A stretch of DNA of 41,265 nucleotides from a virus: the IMG/VR virus record IMGVR_UViG_3300008954_002049, positions 1-41,265 of that record; one strand, 5' to 3'. The stretch's first letter is position 1. Every line of letters begins with the position of its first letter. The notes under the pieces were generated by a model. It was not told the origin of the DNA. It ran no database searches and saw only the letters and a program-made list of their open reading frames with translations. Made by a program: the position numbers and the translations under genes. Of this stretch, positions 1 to 7,759 are shown piece by piece.

Positions 1-2
1 TC

Positions 3-2639
3 ACGGCGACGGTAGGGGCCGGGACCTACGCCTCCGCGACGACCCTCGCCGCCGCGGTTCAGACCGCCCTGGACTCCGCTCTCTCGGGGGAGACCTTCTC
101 GGTCGCCTGCTCCGCCAACGCCAACGGTCAGCTCGTGTTCAAGCTCACCAAGAGCTACACGGACACCGAGGGCTACCTGGAGTTCATCGATGGCACCGCT
201 GCTCAGGACTTCTGCGTCCTGGCCGGGCTCGACACGGCTTCCGCGACCGCGGGTGGTCAGACGAAGCTGGTGGATGGGGCGGTCGCCAAGACCTTCTCCA
301 TCGCGGGAGACAACACCTCCGCTCTCCTCAACGATCGCCTGATCCTTCGGAACCGGGTCATGCCCGGTGTCGGGTCGCTGTCCGGTCACGCGATGGAGGA
401 CCAGTGCGGGCTTCTGGTGTCCGCTGCGACGGGGAACACCCAGGCGGGGCTGGTCGCTAACGACTACGGGACCGCGGGTGTCTCTGCGGTGATCAAGCCC
501 GCGACCCTGCTGGGCCGCATCGGCTTCGCAGATGGGCAGGCGAGCGGCCACTCCGATTCCCGAGACGGTCAGCCCGCGATCACCTTCTACGCTTCGGGTG
601 GAACCACCAGCCAGAACAACGTCTTCCAGTTCACCTTTGACGGCACCCCGGTTACCGTGGTCTTCACGGACGCCAGCGCAGCGACCATCGCTGCGGGTGG
701 GTCGGCTGACGTCCCCCTGGGCCCGGCCGGCACCGCTAACACCGTCATCAACCAGATCGCAGCCGCGATGGCTTCGGCGGGTATCGCCGCCAACGCCGCC
801 GCGGTCATCTCTGCCGGTTACCTCTTTCAGGAAGGGGCCGGGATCCGGATGGTCTCCGCCCTGAGCACTTCCGCTTCCAGCCTCGTCATCGGGACCGGAA
901 ACGCGAACGGAACCCTCGGGTTCAGTGATGGCGAGGCGGCTTACCGGTCTCTGCCTTCGGCTCGGCAGGTGGCTTCCTCCCTGATGGGGGGGATCGCTTC
1001 CACGGTGGCTAACTCGATCATCCTCTGGGATGGTCCGACTTCCGAGTTTGCAGCCACCGGCCTCGCCGGCATCGTGAAGGACGCGAGCAACGCTGAGTAC
1101 CTGTTCATCCAGAGCAAGGGTGGCTCCGGGCTGGGGACCGCTTCCCAGGTCGGATGGGCCGCCGCTGCTGCGACGGACGTGCTCAGCCAGGGCACTGGCT
1201 TCGGTGTAGTCGCCGGAGACGGCTCCGCGGGAGAGGCGGGTATCTCGGGCTTCTACGTCACCAGCTCTGACACTGAGAGCGGCTCAGGGACCGCAAACAA
1301 CTCTGTCCTGAACGACAACGACGACGGGTTGGGTCAGGACGGGATCATCGGTCAGACCTACCGGGATCTGGTCACGGGGCTCACCTTCACTCTCCTCGCG
1401 AGGGAGGGGGGCAGCAATTACCCCGTGGGTGAGACCTTCACCCTCACCGTGTCCTCCGAGGTCACCAGCGACAGCAACCTCCCCCACAACGGCATCCCTG
1501 GTGTGGAGCTGCTGGTGACCAACACCCTGGGCGTCGGGGCTGGGGATACCACGGTGGTAGAGACCTACGAGCGTGGCGGGAGCCAGCCCAGCATCGGGGA
1601 TGTGTACTACGCCAGCTACGACTACAGCAAGACCGACTTCGACACTCGGCTGTACACCAAGCTGAAGTCCATCCAGAAGTCCTTCGGGGCGATCTCGCCT
1701 GAGAACCCTGCGACCCTCGCCGCCTACCTCGCCATGCTCAACGGGGCTGTCCTGGTGGGCGTCAAGCAGGTTCAGAAGGCTAGCGGGAGCACCCAGGCGA
1801 CCACGACCACCTATCGGAACGCCGTGGATGAGCTGGAAGGGGCTCTCCCTGGGAACATTTCGGTGGATCTCTTGGTCCCCATGAGGGGCGACGACTCCGA
1901 TCTCTTTGCCTACATGGCTCGCCACGCGGATATCCAGAGCAGCATCCGGTACAAGTCAGAGAGGACCGTCATCTCGGGCGTCTCCGCTGGAACTCAGCCC
2001 CGGGATGCTCGGGCAACCGCTGAGGCTGTCCAGGCGTCCAGGTTCCGCATGGTCTACCCGGACATGGTGACCCTGAAGCTGGAAGACGCCTTCAACGTCG
2101 AGAGTGAGTACCTCGTAGACGGCACCTACCTCGGGGCCGCGATGGCAGGTGCCGTCGTCAACCCCAGGCGGGATGTGGCCTCTCCCTGGACGGGAGTGAA
2201 GCTCCTCGGGTTCAGCCAGCTCGGGCGGACCCTGGACCGGGTGGAGCAGAACACCGCTGCTGTGAGCGGAATCACGGTCATCGAAGACCGGCCCCCGGTC
2301 CTCCGGGTGAGGCACGGGTTGACCACCGATATGACCAACGTGCTGACCAAGATCCCGACCGTGATTCAGATCGCGGACGAGGTGCAGCAGCAGTCCCGGA
2401 AGACCCTGGACCGCTTCGTGGGGCAGAAGTTCCTCCACGGAGTCACCAGTCAGATCGAAGGCCAGCTCAGCAACACCTTGAAGCTCCTGGTTGAGGCTCA
2501 GATCATCTCCGCCTACACAGGCGTCGGGGCCAACGTCTCCGCCAATGACCCCACTGTCGCAGAAGTCGAGGCTGCCTACATGCCAGTCTTCCCGCTGCTC
2601 TACATCAGCGTGGTGTTTAGCCTACGAAGCAGTCTTTAA
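3..2639 (+). CDS. Contractile tail sheath protein (5' end outside window)
   Basis: The frame is open to the left edge, so the gene starts outside the window; a GTG at 135 is only an internal candidate. The last ~340 residues match the phage tail sheath core: a segment like NPRRDVASPWTG, then IPTVIQIADEVQQQSRKTLD, a LVEAQIISAYTG stretch, and the end AAYMPVFPLLYISVVFSLRS. Sheath subunits polymerise around the tail tube and contract at infection. The protein is unusually long (over 870 residues). Its N-terminal half contains two segments that resemble the small beta domains common in phage tail and flagellar hook proteins (around translated positions 1-80 and 190-310 counted from base 3); this is inference from pattern only. 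It lies upstream of a homing endonuclease on the same strand. Identity as sheath is quite sure; the role of the N-terminal inserts is not. Confidence 0.85.
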   Translation, partial: TATVGAGTYASATTLAAAVQTALDSALSGETFSVACSANANGQLVFKLTKSYTDTEGYLEFIDGTAAQDFCVLAGLDTASATAGGQTKLVDGAVAKTFSIAGDNTSALLNDRLILRNRVMPGVGSLSGHAMEDQCGLLVSAATGNTQAGLVANDYGTAGVSAVIKPATLLGRIGFADGQASGHSDSRDGQPAITFYASGGTTSQNNVFQFTFDGTPVTVVFTDASAATIAAGGSADVPLGPAGTANTVINQIAAAMASAGIAANAAAVISAGYLFQEGAGIRMVSALSTSASSLVIGTGNANGTLGFSDGEAAYRSLPSARQVASSLMGGIASTVANSIILWDGPTSEFAATGLAGIVKDASNAEYLFIQSKGGSGLGTASQVGWAAAAATDVLSQGTGFGVVAGDGSAGEAGISGFYVTSSDTESGSGTANNSVLNDNDDGLGQDGIIGQTYRDLVTGLTFTLLAREGGSNYPVGETFTLTVSSEVTSDSNLPHNGIPGVELLVTNTLGVGAGDTTVVETYERGGSQPSIGDVYYASYDYSKTDFDTRLYTKLKSIQKSFGAISPENPATLAAYLAMLNGAVLVGVKQVQKASGSTQATTTTYRNAVDELEGALPGNISVDLLVPMRGDDSDLFAYMARHADIQSSIRYKSERTVISGVSAGTQPRDARATAEAVQASRFRMVYPDMVTLKLEDAFNVESEYLVDGTYLGAAMAGAVVNPRRDVASPWTGVKLLGFSQLGRTLDRVEQNTAAVSGITVIEDRPPVLRVRHGLTTDMTNVLTKIPTVIQIADEVQQQSRKTLDRFVGQKFLHGVTSQIEGQLSNTLKLLVEAQIISAYTGVGANVSANDPTVAEVEAAYMPVFPLLYISVVFSLRSSL

Positions 2640-2694
2640 GGTACACCTTTAAAGGAAAGGGAAAACCTGTTGACCTTTTGCTCATGACCCTGTA

Positions 2695-2721
2695 GTCTCC
2701 TTGTCTCCCAAGCAAGGAGAC
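2695..2721 (+). promoter_or_regulatory. RBS-covering hairpin before the homing endonuclease
   Basis: GTCTCCTTG (2695-2703) and CAAGGAGAC (2713-2721) form a perfect 9-bp stem with a 9-nt loop. The right arm contains the AAGGAG ribosome-binding site (2714-2719) that serves the ATG at 2728, so the hairpin would block translation when folded. RBS-masking hairpins are known for homing endonuclease genes of T4-like phages. A weak sigma70-like promoter (TTGACC at 2670, TAGTCT at 2693, 17 nt apart) lies just upstream. Confidence 0.6.
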
Positions 2722-2727
2722 CTGGGT

Positions 2728-4143
2728 ATGACGAAATGGGACGGCAAGATTGAGGGCCTTGACTTCGTGGTGTGCCTGGGGTGTGGACACAGGGCTAAAA
2801 AGCTCTACAGGCACATCGCGAAGCATGGGCTGACTTCAAAGGAGTACACGGCTAAGTATGGTCCGGATGCCCCTTTGCGGAGCAAGGCTCAAGCTCAGCA
2901 GCAGAACCGGGCACGATTGGCCCGGTTAAGCCAGAAGCCCGTCTCTGCACCGGCAGAGACCAAGGATGTCTCTTGCCCCTCCTGTGAGACCTCTCACCCG
3001 GTCTCCAAGTGGATGGGTAGGCTCCACGACCTTCGATGCCCTCAGTGCAAGGAAAAGGCTCTGGAGGCCCCACGGGAAGTTTGGGGTGAGGAGGGTTCTG
3101 ACTACGTGGTTTGTGAGGTCTGTGGTCACAAGGCAGAGAATTTGACGAGCCACATTCAGAATGCCCACCCGGGGCATAATCAGGGGGCGGTGGTGGCTCT
3201 GAATTCTGCGGTGCGGGATAAGACTGCGTTGAAAGGTCGGGTCTTGTCGGCGGAAACTAGACGGAAAATGTCAGAGAACGCTGGTCGGTGGAACAAGGGC
3301 CTGACGAAGGCAGACCACCCTTCTCTGGCTTCAGCCTCAGAAAAGATGCGGGGGAAGGCACCCTGGTCGAAGGGCTTGTCCGTAGACACGGATGAGCGTC
3401 TTCAACGTGCTCGGGAGAAACTCCGGCTTTATGTTGGGGGGGCCCGCCCTTGGAAGAATGGCCGCGAGGCTGAATTGACCTGGAGTGATTTTGAACCGTA
3501 CCTGGATTGGAATGGGAGGCTGGATATCAGGTTAATGGCGGAGGAGACAGGTTGGACGGACGTGACCCTTCGTAAGTACATGAAGGATTTCGGCCTGGAG
3601 AATACGGACAAGCATGTTCTCCGCCGGGTCTTCAATCAGGTGATTCGCCTTGATAAGGCGAATCTGGAGTCGTACAAACTCGGGAACGGAAAAGTCTCGA
3701 TCAAGCGGGCGATGAAGGGCACGGGTCACTGCTTCCCGGTGATTGTGCGAGAGTGCTGGCGACACGGGTTGGAGACTCAGGGGATGGGTGCTCAGCAGCG
3801 TCGGTGCTTGGAGGCTGTCTCGGAAGCCTTGGGGGGTTCGGAGTTTAAGTGGGAATGGCAGTCTCGGAGGCATACCAACCCTCGGACCGGCCACATGTTC
3901 AAGTTTGACGGCTACTTCCCGAAGGAGAATCTGATCGTGGAGTTTCATGGGCCACAACATCGGGACGATAGCTTCCGGTGGAACCAGTACCCGAAGGTGT
4001 GGGAGGCCCAGCAGTTTCGCGACGCTGAAAAGGAGCGTCAGGTGGTGGGCTCGGGGAAGAAGTTCATGGTCATTTGGTATGACGAGCCGTTTGAGGACAA
4101 AAGCTATCTGCGAGGTCGGTTAGTTCAGCTCGGCATCCGGTAA
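2728..4143 (+). CDS. Free-standing homing endonuclease (zinc finger, NUMOD3-like, PD-(D/E)XK/EDxHD-type)
   Basis: 471 residues from the ATG at 2728, chosen over a TTG at 2701 because AAGGAG ends 8 nt before it. The N-terminus has a Ros/MucR-like zinc finger (CLGCGHRAKKLYRHIAKHG), then a CPSC...CPQC ribbon and a second CEVCGHKAENLTSHI finger. The middle has two NUMOD3-like DNA-binding repeats (SAETRRKMSENAGRWNKG and SEKMRGKAPWSKG). The C-terminus has the catalytic-looking core FDGYFPKENLIVEFHGPQH followed by a DAEK segment, typical of phage Vsr/EDxHD-like homing nucleases. Such enzymes cut alleles lacking the gene and spread by repair. It sits between two structural-region genes, a typical position, and its RBS lies in a hairpin. 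The exact nuclease subfamily is inferred. Confidence 0.8.
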   Translation: MTKWDGKIEGLDFVVCLGCGHRAKKLYRHIAKHGLTSKEYTAKYGPDAPLRSKAQAQQQNRARLARLSQKPVSAPAETKDVSCPSCETSHPVSKWMGRLHDLRCPQCKEKALEAPREVWGEEGSDYVVCEVCGHKAENLTSHIQNAHPGHNQGAVVALNSAVRDKTALKGRVLSAETRRKMSENAGRWNKGLTKADHPSLASASEKMRGKAPWSKGLSVDTDERLQRAREKLRLYVGGARPWKNGREAELTWSDFEPYLDWNGRLDIRLMAEETGWTDVTLRKYMKDFGLENTDKHVLRRVFNQVIRLDKANLESYKLGNGKVSIKRAMKGTGHCFPVIVRECWRHGLETQGMGAQQRRCLEAVSEALGGSEFKWEWQSRRHTNPRTGHMFKFDGYFPKENLIVEFHGPQHRDDSFRWNQYPKVWEAQQFRDAEKERQVVGSGKKFMVIWYDEPFEDKSYLRGRLVQLGIR

Positions 4144-4162
4144 AGACTTAGTAGATTGGTAT

Positions 4163-4183
4163 AGGTCTGAGCCTAGGAGACCT
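4163..4183 (+). promoter_or_regulatory. Leader hairpin overlapping the RBS of the next gene
   Basis: AGGTCT (4163-4168) pairs perfectly with AGACCT (4178-4183), and the AGGAG ribosome-binding site (4175-4179) overlaps the right arm. The same AGGAGACCTG string precedes the homing endonuclease start, again inside a hairpin arm. A TATAGG element at 4160-4165 may be a -10 box. Confidence 0.4.
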
Positions 4184-4184
4184 G

Positions 4185-4580
4185 ATGGCTGAAATCACTG
4201 AAGAAGTGTTCAACTCCCTCCGCAGTCGTCAGCGAGTGTTCATCGCCGCAAACACGGGGTGGCAGGCCGGTGGGGAGATGGAATTTGAGGTCGGTCGGAA
4301 GTCCTACTCCAAGAAGTACGATGTGTACAGCCTGCGTCTCTACCCGGTTCAGGATGGGGAAGTGATCAAGAGGGGCCGGGCGAAGTGGCACCTGTACAGC
4401 AGGAGCAACAGCCCGGGGACGGGGCGGTATATCTCCCTCGCTCATGGAAACATGGGTGCGGTGATGAAGAGTTTTCGGATCGCCTCACTTCGGTCAGCAG
4501 TGATTCGGCTGGCTTCTCCCCTGCCTGAGGGCTCGCAGGACCGGAAAGTTCTGTTGGACTTGCTGACCCCCTCTCCCTAG
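4185..4580 (+). CDS. Unknown 131-residue protein
   Basis: Start ATG at 4185 follows AGGAG by 5 nt. The protein is soluble and basic, with no signal peptide or membrane segment and no motif I recognise. It is the last rightward gene before the repeat array, and the array's first recognisable unit begins right at its stop codon. It could be a second accessory gene that came with the homing endonuclease, since both leaders share AGGAGACCTG; that is speculation. Confidence 0.6.
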   Translation: MAEITEEVFNSLRSRQRVFIAANTGWQAGGEMEFEVGRKSYSKKYDVYSLRLYPVQDGEVIKRGRAKWHLYSRSNSPGTGRYISLAHGNMGAVMKSFRIASLRSAVIRLASPLPEGSQDRKVLLDLLTPSP

Positions 4581-6344
4581 GTTGTATCGTCCTCTTCGGC
4601 AGGTCGGCAGGCATGGAACCTCGACAGACGGAGCCCGGTGCCCTGTCTCGTTGCCATCCTCGCGGCTTCTATGGCTCCGTCCTCGCTGGTCTTGTTTCCA
4701 TCCCCGGAAGGGTCAGCAGGTATTGACTGAATGACCAGAATAGCGTCGGTGCTGTTCTTCCCATTCCTCTAGAGGGTAGGCAGACATAGGTCGTCTGTGA
4801 CTTTGCACTCGTAATTTTCATCCCCTCGCAGGGTCGGCAGGTAAAACAGCTCGGGAGACCGGTTGAGGCTACTGCCCTTCCCATCCCTCTAGGGGTTAGC
4901 AGGTATTGATTCCCGCGAGTTGTTCGGGGCGGTGCGTGGTCCTTCCCATCCCCGGAAGGGTCAGCAGGTATCGAGTCGTCGGCGGGTTGCCGTCCCCCTT
5001 GGGGTAGGCAGGTATTGAGCAGGGGCCTGATACGAGGCTCCCCATTTTGCCATCCTCGGGGGTCAGCAGGTAAAGACCACGAATGGTCTGGGGGACCAGA
5101 TCATACTTCCCATCCTCGGGGGTCAGCAGGGATTGTGTGCAGAGGAGGTTTGCCGGTTTGTTGCCGTCCTTTTTCGGGGGTCAGCAGGTATTGATTCCCC
5201 TTGTCCTCAGAAACGATACTTCCCTTGCCATCTTAGGGGGGGTAGGCAGGTATTGTTTAACGCGACCGTGGGGGAGCCCGTACTCGTTGTTCCCATTCTC
5301 GGGGGTAGGCAGGTATGACCTAAGGAAATAGTATTCTTGCGGTAGCCCCTATTGTTTTGCCCTCCTTGGAGGGTCGGCAGGTATTGATACGTCGGAGGGC
5401 AGCCATGGGCCTTTCCCATCCTCGGGGGTAAGCAGGTATTGGTGAAATCACTTCGTAGATCGCCAGGGAGCGGCGCTTCCCATCCTTGGGGGGTCGGCAG
5501 GTATTGATTTGGAATCCGGCTCACACGCCTCTGGTCGTTGTCATCCCTCGTTGCCTCCCCCTTCTTGGGGGTAGGCAGGTATTGATACAACGAACCTCCT
5601 ATAGTGGTGGCGTCGCCTATTTTTGTTCCCATCCTTGGAGGTCAGCAGGTATGGAGACGACGACAGCGTCCCCTGGAGTCGTTGCCTTCCCTCTAGGGGT
5701 AGGCAGGTATTGAGACGGAAGCCGTAGAGCCAGGAGTTCCCATCCTAGGAGGTAAGCAGGTATTGAGGAACCACGGGCACGCCATATCGTCCTTCCCATC
5801 CTCCTTTTCTTCTTCGGGGTCGGCAGGTATTGAAATCCGACTCACGCATCTCTGGTCTTTCCCTTCCCTTGCCTTTTCATCATAAGAGGTAAGCAGGTAT
5901 GGAGACGATGGAACGCCGGGCCCCTCGTTCCCCCCCAGGTGATCTCGTTGCCATCCTCCGAAGAGGTAAGCAGGTATTGATACAACAACAGCGTCCTCTG
6001 GTGGGGTTGCCCTTCCTCTAGGGGTAGGCAGGTATTGAGACCCCTCCTCCCGCGCTAGCAGTCCCTTCCTCGCTAGCGCCTTGTTGCCTTCCTTTGCCAT
6101 CCTAGGAGGCAGGCAGGTATTGAGACTGTCCTCGTCGGGGACAAGGAGAGTTGCCTTCCTTTGCCATCCTAGGGGGTAGGCAGGTATTGAGACCTTGGAG
6201 GGCCTTGACCCGGACTCCAAGAGTGCGAGCGTTGCCATCCCTCTAGGGGTAGGCAGGTATTGAGACCCCGGAAAGCCTAGCCCGAAGCCCTGGGGTGGCC
6301 CATAAGCCGTTGCCATCCCTCTAGGGGTAGGCAGGTATTGAGAC
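4581..6344. repeat. Array of 27 repeat-plus-variable-hairpin units (CRISPR-like in look, not a typical CRISPR)
   Basis: Cores of the form GCAGGTATTGA start at 4607, 4716, 4780, 4837, 4899, 4964, 5008, 5066, 5126, 5184, 5246, 5309, 5377, 5432, 5497, 5575, 5645, 5703, 5756, 5823, 5893, 5970, 6028, 6113, 6180, 6253 and 6331; a broken unit lies near 4650. The full repeat is 36 nt, best seen at 6309-6344 and 6231-6266, which are identical. It begins GTTGCC, has an inner CCC...GGG hairpin, then GGCAGG and TATTGAGAC. Outer arms TGCC/GGCA pair around the inner stem. Unit spacing is irregular (44-85 nt, one 109), so the intervals are not constant-length spacers, and many carry their own inverted repeat. 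Left units are degenerate and right units near-identical. No cas gene is in the window. The repeat is read in all three frames, so it acts as RNA or DNA, not protein. Confidence 0.9.
5074..5089. repeat. Example of a variable hairpin between array repeats
   Basis: AGACCA-CGAA-TGGTCT is a perfect 6-bp stem with a 4-nt loop in the interval after the unit at 5066. Other interval hairpins are GGAACG/CGTTCC (5910-5915 with 5926-5931), GCGCTAGC/GCTAGCGC (6052-6059 with 6072-6079), CTTGGAG/CTCCAAG (6194-6200 with 6215-6221) and AGAATAGC/GCTGTTCT with one G-U pair (4737-4744 with 4751-4758). Sequences differ from interval to interval while hairpin potential recurs. Confidence 0.7.
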
Positions 6345-6352
6345 TCTGGGGT

Positions 6353-6383
6353 CTCTCGATCTGCTTAAATAGCGGATCGAGAG
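6353..6383. repeat. Perfect 9-bp inverted repeat at the array's right end
   Basis: CTCTCGATC (6353-6361) and GATCGAGAG (6375-6383) flank a 13-nt AT-rich loop. On the plus strand it is followed by GGTAGTTTT, so it could end rightward transcripts that have run through the array, but the T tract is short. It may equally be the last member of the array's hairpin series. Confidence 0.55.
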
Positions 6384-6404
6384 GGTAGTTTTCGAGCGGG
6401 TTAC

Positions 6405-6425
6405 TTATGCACAGGGTTATCCACA
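6405..6425 (+). promoter_or_regulatory. Pair of DnaA boxes, possible origin-like region
   Basis: TTATGCACA (6405-6413) and TTATCCACA (6417-6425) both fit the DnaA-box consensus TTWTNCACA, in the same orientation and 12 bp apart. The surroundings are rich in inverted repeats: 6353-6383, GGATTC/GAATCC at 6460-6476 and CGAGCGGGTCC/GGACCCGCTCG at 6495-6533. CGAGCGGG and GGTTACTT each occur on both sides of the boxes. The stretch 6345-6544 has no convincing gene. Whether it is a replication origin for the phage, or a host DnaA-responsive site, is inference. Confidence 0.5.
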
Positions 6426-6494
6426 GGTTGTGGGGGGACTCTGGGGCTGTCAAAGATCGGGATTCTCTTGGAATCCTGGTAGGTTACTTCCGCG

Positions 6495-6533
6495 CGAGCG
6501 GGTCCTGGGTTTCAGGCACCACGGACCCGCTCG
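6495..6533 (-). terminator. Strong hairpin after the last leftward gene
   Basis: CGAGCGGGTCC (6495-6505) and GGACCCGCTCG (6523-6533) form a perfect 11-bp stem with a 17-nt loop, starting 12 nt beyond the stop codon of the gene ending at 6545. The position fits a terminator for the long leftward operon, but no U tract follows, so it may work with a factor or serve RNA stability or origin structure instead. Confidence 0.45.
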
Positions 6534-6544
6534 AAAGGGCGGGG

Positions 6545-6784
6545 CTACCCCAGCTTGGGATGGGGCTTGTTCACGGTAAACTCCAGGTCCGGGATCTCCT
6601 GGGAGATGGCTGCGATTGCCTCTCGGGCTTCCTTGGCGGACTCGGAGATGGTATCGGGGAAGTGATCCTCGATGGGCCCTACTTGTCGCTCCCAGGTAGC
6701 CGTAAGAGCCAACCCGGTGGCTTCCAACTGGCCGATCGCCTCGGAGATCTTCGTGAGCTGGAGAGTGAGGAAGGCGGCGTTCAT
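6545..6784 (-). CDS. Unknown 79-residue helical protein
   Basis: The ATG at 6784 overlaps the stop of the upstream gene (ATGA), which supports start and strand. The product is acidic and predicted to be mostly helical, with heptad-like leucine/isoleucine spacing in the first half (LQLTKISEAIGQLEATGLAL). No family is recognised. It is the last gene of the leftward transcription unit before the hairpin, DnaA boxes and array. Confidence 0.6.
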   Translation of the reverse strand: MNAAFLTLQLTKISEAIGQLEATGLALTATWERQVGPIEDHFPDTISESAKEAREAIAAISQEIPDLEFTVNKPHPKLG

Positions 6785-7035
6785 GTCGAGGAGTCCTTCG
6801 TCCGTTGGATCCCGGTAACGTCCCGGGGATCCAGTTCAATGGTGTTGCAGGACCGCAGGGTATCCGAGAGACCCTCGACCACGGAGACAGAGATCGGGTT
6901 CCAGTCGCGGGCCTTCGCCGCGCGAAGGAGGGCGTCCAGGTGTCCTGCGAATCGGAGAGCGTCGTCTCCCCGAAAGAACACCCCGGGCCAGTCGTCCGGG
7001 GCTTGAACCACGCCGGTCTCCAACCTGTCAGCCAT
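6781..7035 (-). CDS. Unknown 84-residue protein
   Basis: ATG at 7035; it overlaps the end of the upstream gene by 8 bases and the next gene by 4. The sequence is short and soluble with no motif I recognise. Tight overlaps on both sides are the main evidence that it is real. Confidence 0.55.
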   Translation of the reverse strand: MADRLETGVVQAPDDWPGVFFRGDDALRFAGHLDALLRAAKARDWNPISVSVVEGLSDTLRSCNTIELDPRDVTGIQRTKDSST

Positions 7036-7540
7036 TGTCGTTCCTCTTCGGCAAGTAAGCTTCTTCCGGCTGAGGGATGAAGATGCTGGTCAGCCTGACC
7101 CGCACCACCTTCCCCTCGTGAGTCCCTGTCCGGTACCAGGACTGCGCCTGGACGGGTTCCAGACGTACCCAGGCTTTCCTCTGCCCATCCTGTAGCCTGG
7201 GGCGAAGGAGCACCACCTTGTAGGTGTGGCGGTGGTAGCGGCACATCAGGGGAAGCCCCTTCTTCTGGGCTCGTCGGATTTTGTCCCGAGCCACGCATCC
7301 CTGGTAGTGCTTCCCAGCAGCCGGGATGGGGTCGAGGACGTGATCCCCACTCAGCTCTCTCCCCTTTCGGGAGACCTTCCGGAACTTCCGCTTCGCCTTG
7401 CGGACCTCCCTGCGATGAGGGTTCAGGTAGTCTTCGGTGTACCCCAGGTCCGGGGACTCCTCAGCTCGTCGGAGGATACCTGTAGAGATCCTCGATGGCG
7501 TCGCTCGGATGCGACGAATCCAGTCCCGGGTGTCCCTCAT
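7028..7540 (-). CDS. Unknown 170-residue basic protein
   Basis: ATG at 7540 preceded by AAGG. The product is very basic, with a cluster EVRKAKRKFRKVSRKG near residues 45-60 that could bind nucleic acid, and a CRYHRH segment near residue 100. No family is recognised. It follows an untranslated region with a strong hairpin (7558-7589), so it may begin a small transcription unit of three overlapping genes. Confidence 0.6.
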   Translation of the reverse strand: MRDTRDWIRRIRATPSRISTGILRRAEESPDLGYTEDYLNPHRREVRKAKRKFRKVSRKGRELSGDHVLDPIPAAGKHYQGCVARDKIRRAQKKGLPLMCRYHRHTYKVVLLRPRLQDGQRKAWVRLEPVQAQSWYRTGTHEGKVVRVRLTSIFIPQPEEAYLPKRNDNG

Positions 7541-7557
7541 GCTGTAACCTTGTGGGT

Positions 7558-7589
7558 GCTGGAGGAGGCAGGAGCCATCCTCCTCCAGC
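7558..7589 (-). promoter_or_regulatory. Perfect 11-bp leader hairpin
   Basis: GCTGGAGGAGG (7558-7568) and CCTCCTCCAGC (7579-7589) form a perfect stem with a 10-nt loop, 17 nt before the start codon of the gene at 7540. No U tract follows on either strand, so a leader or RNA-processing element is as likely as a terminator. The rest of 7541-7759 shows no gene; a TATAAA at 7731-7736 (minus strand) is a weak promoter candidate. Confidence 0.5.
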
Positions 7590-7759
7590 GTAGCTCCCCA
7601 CGGGCTCCCGGGAGCGGGTGTTACTTGGGGGCAGGAACCAGCCCCGGTTCACTAGGCATTTAAGGATTTACCCCTTGCTCCTGGTGGTCGCCTAGGCTCG
7701 CTCCAGTTGCGTCAGGTTCCTGGGGTGTTTCTTTATACCCTTTCGGGGTCAAGGTTGGT

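Noticed and set aside
5207-6316. Minus-strand reading frames through the array (141 and 207 residues) as a repeat protein
   Set aside because: The same repeat is read as SQYLPTP, VSIPAYP and LNTCLPP in turn because unit lengths are not multiples of three; no RBS.
4581-6344. The array as a standard CRISPR
   Set aside because: Interval lengths vary widely, intervals hold inverted repeats and two pairs are copies of each other, and no cas gene is visible in 41 kb.
4581-6344. TIGR-type guide array
   Set aside because: Those have short, regular paired guides and a Nop-domain Tas gene nearby; here unit lengths are irregular and no such gene is seen.
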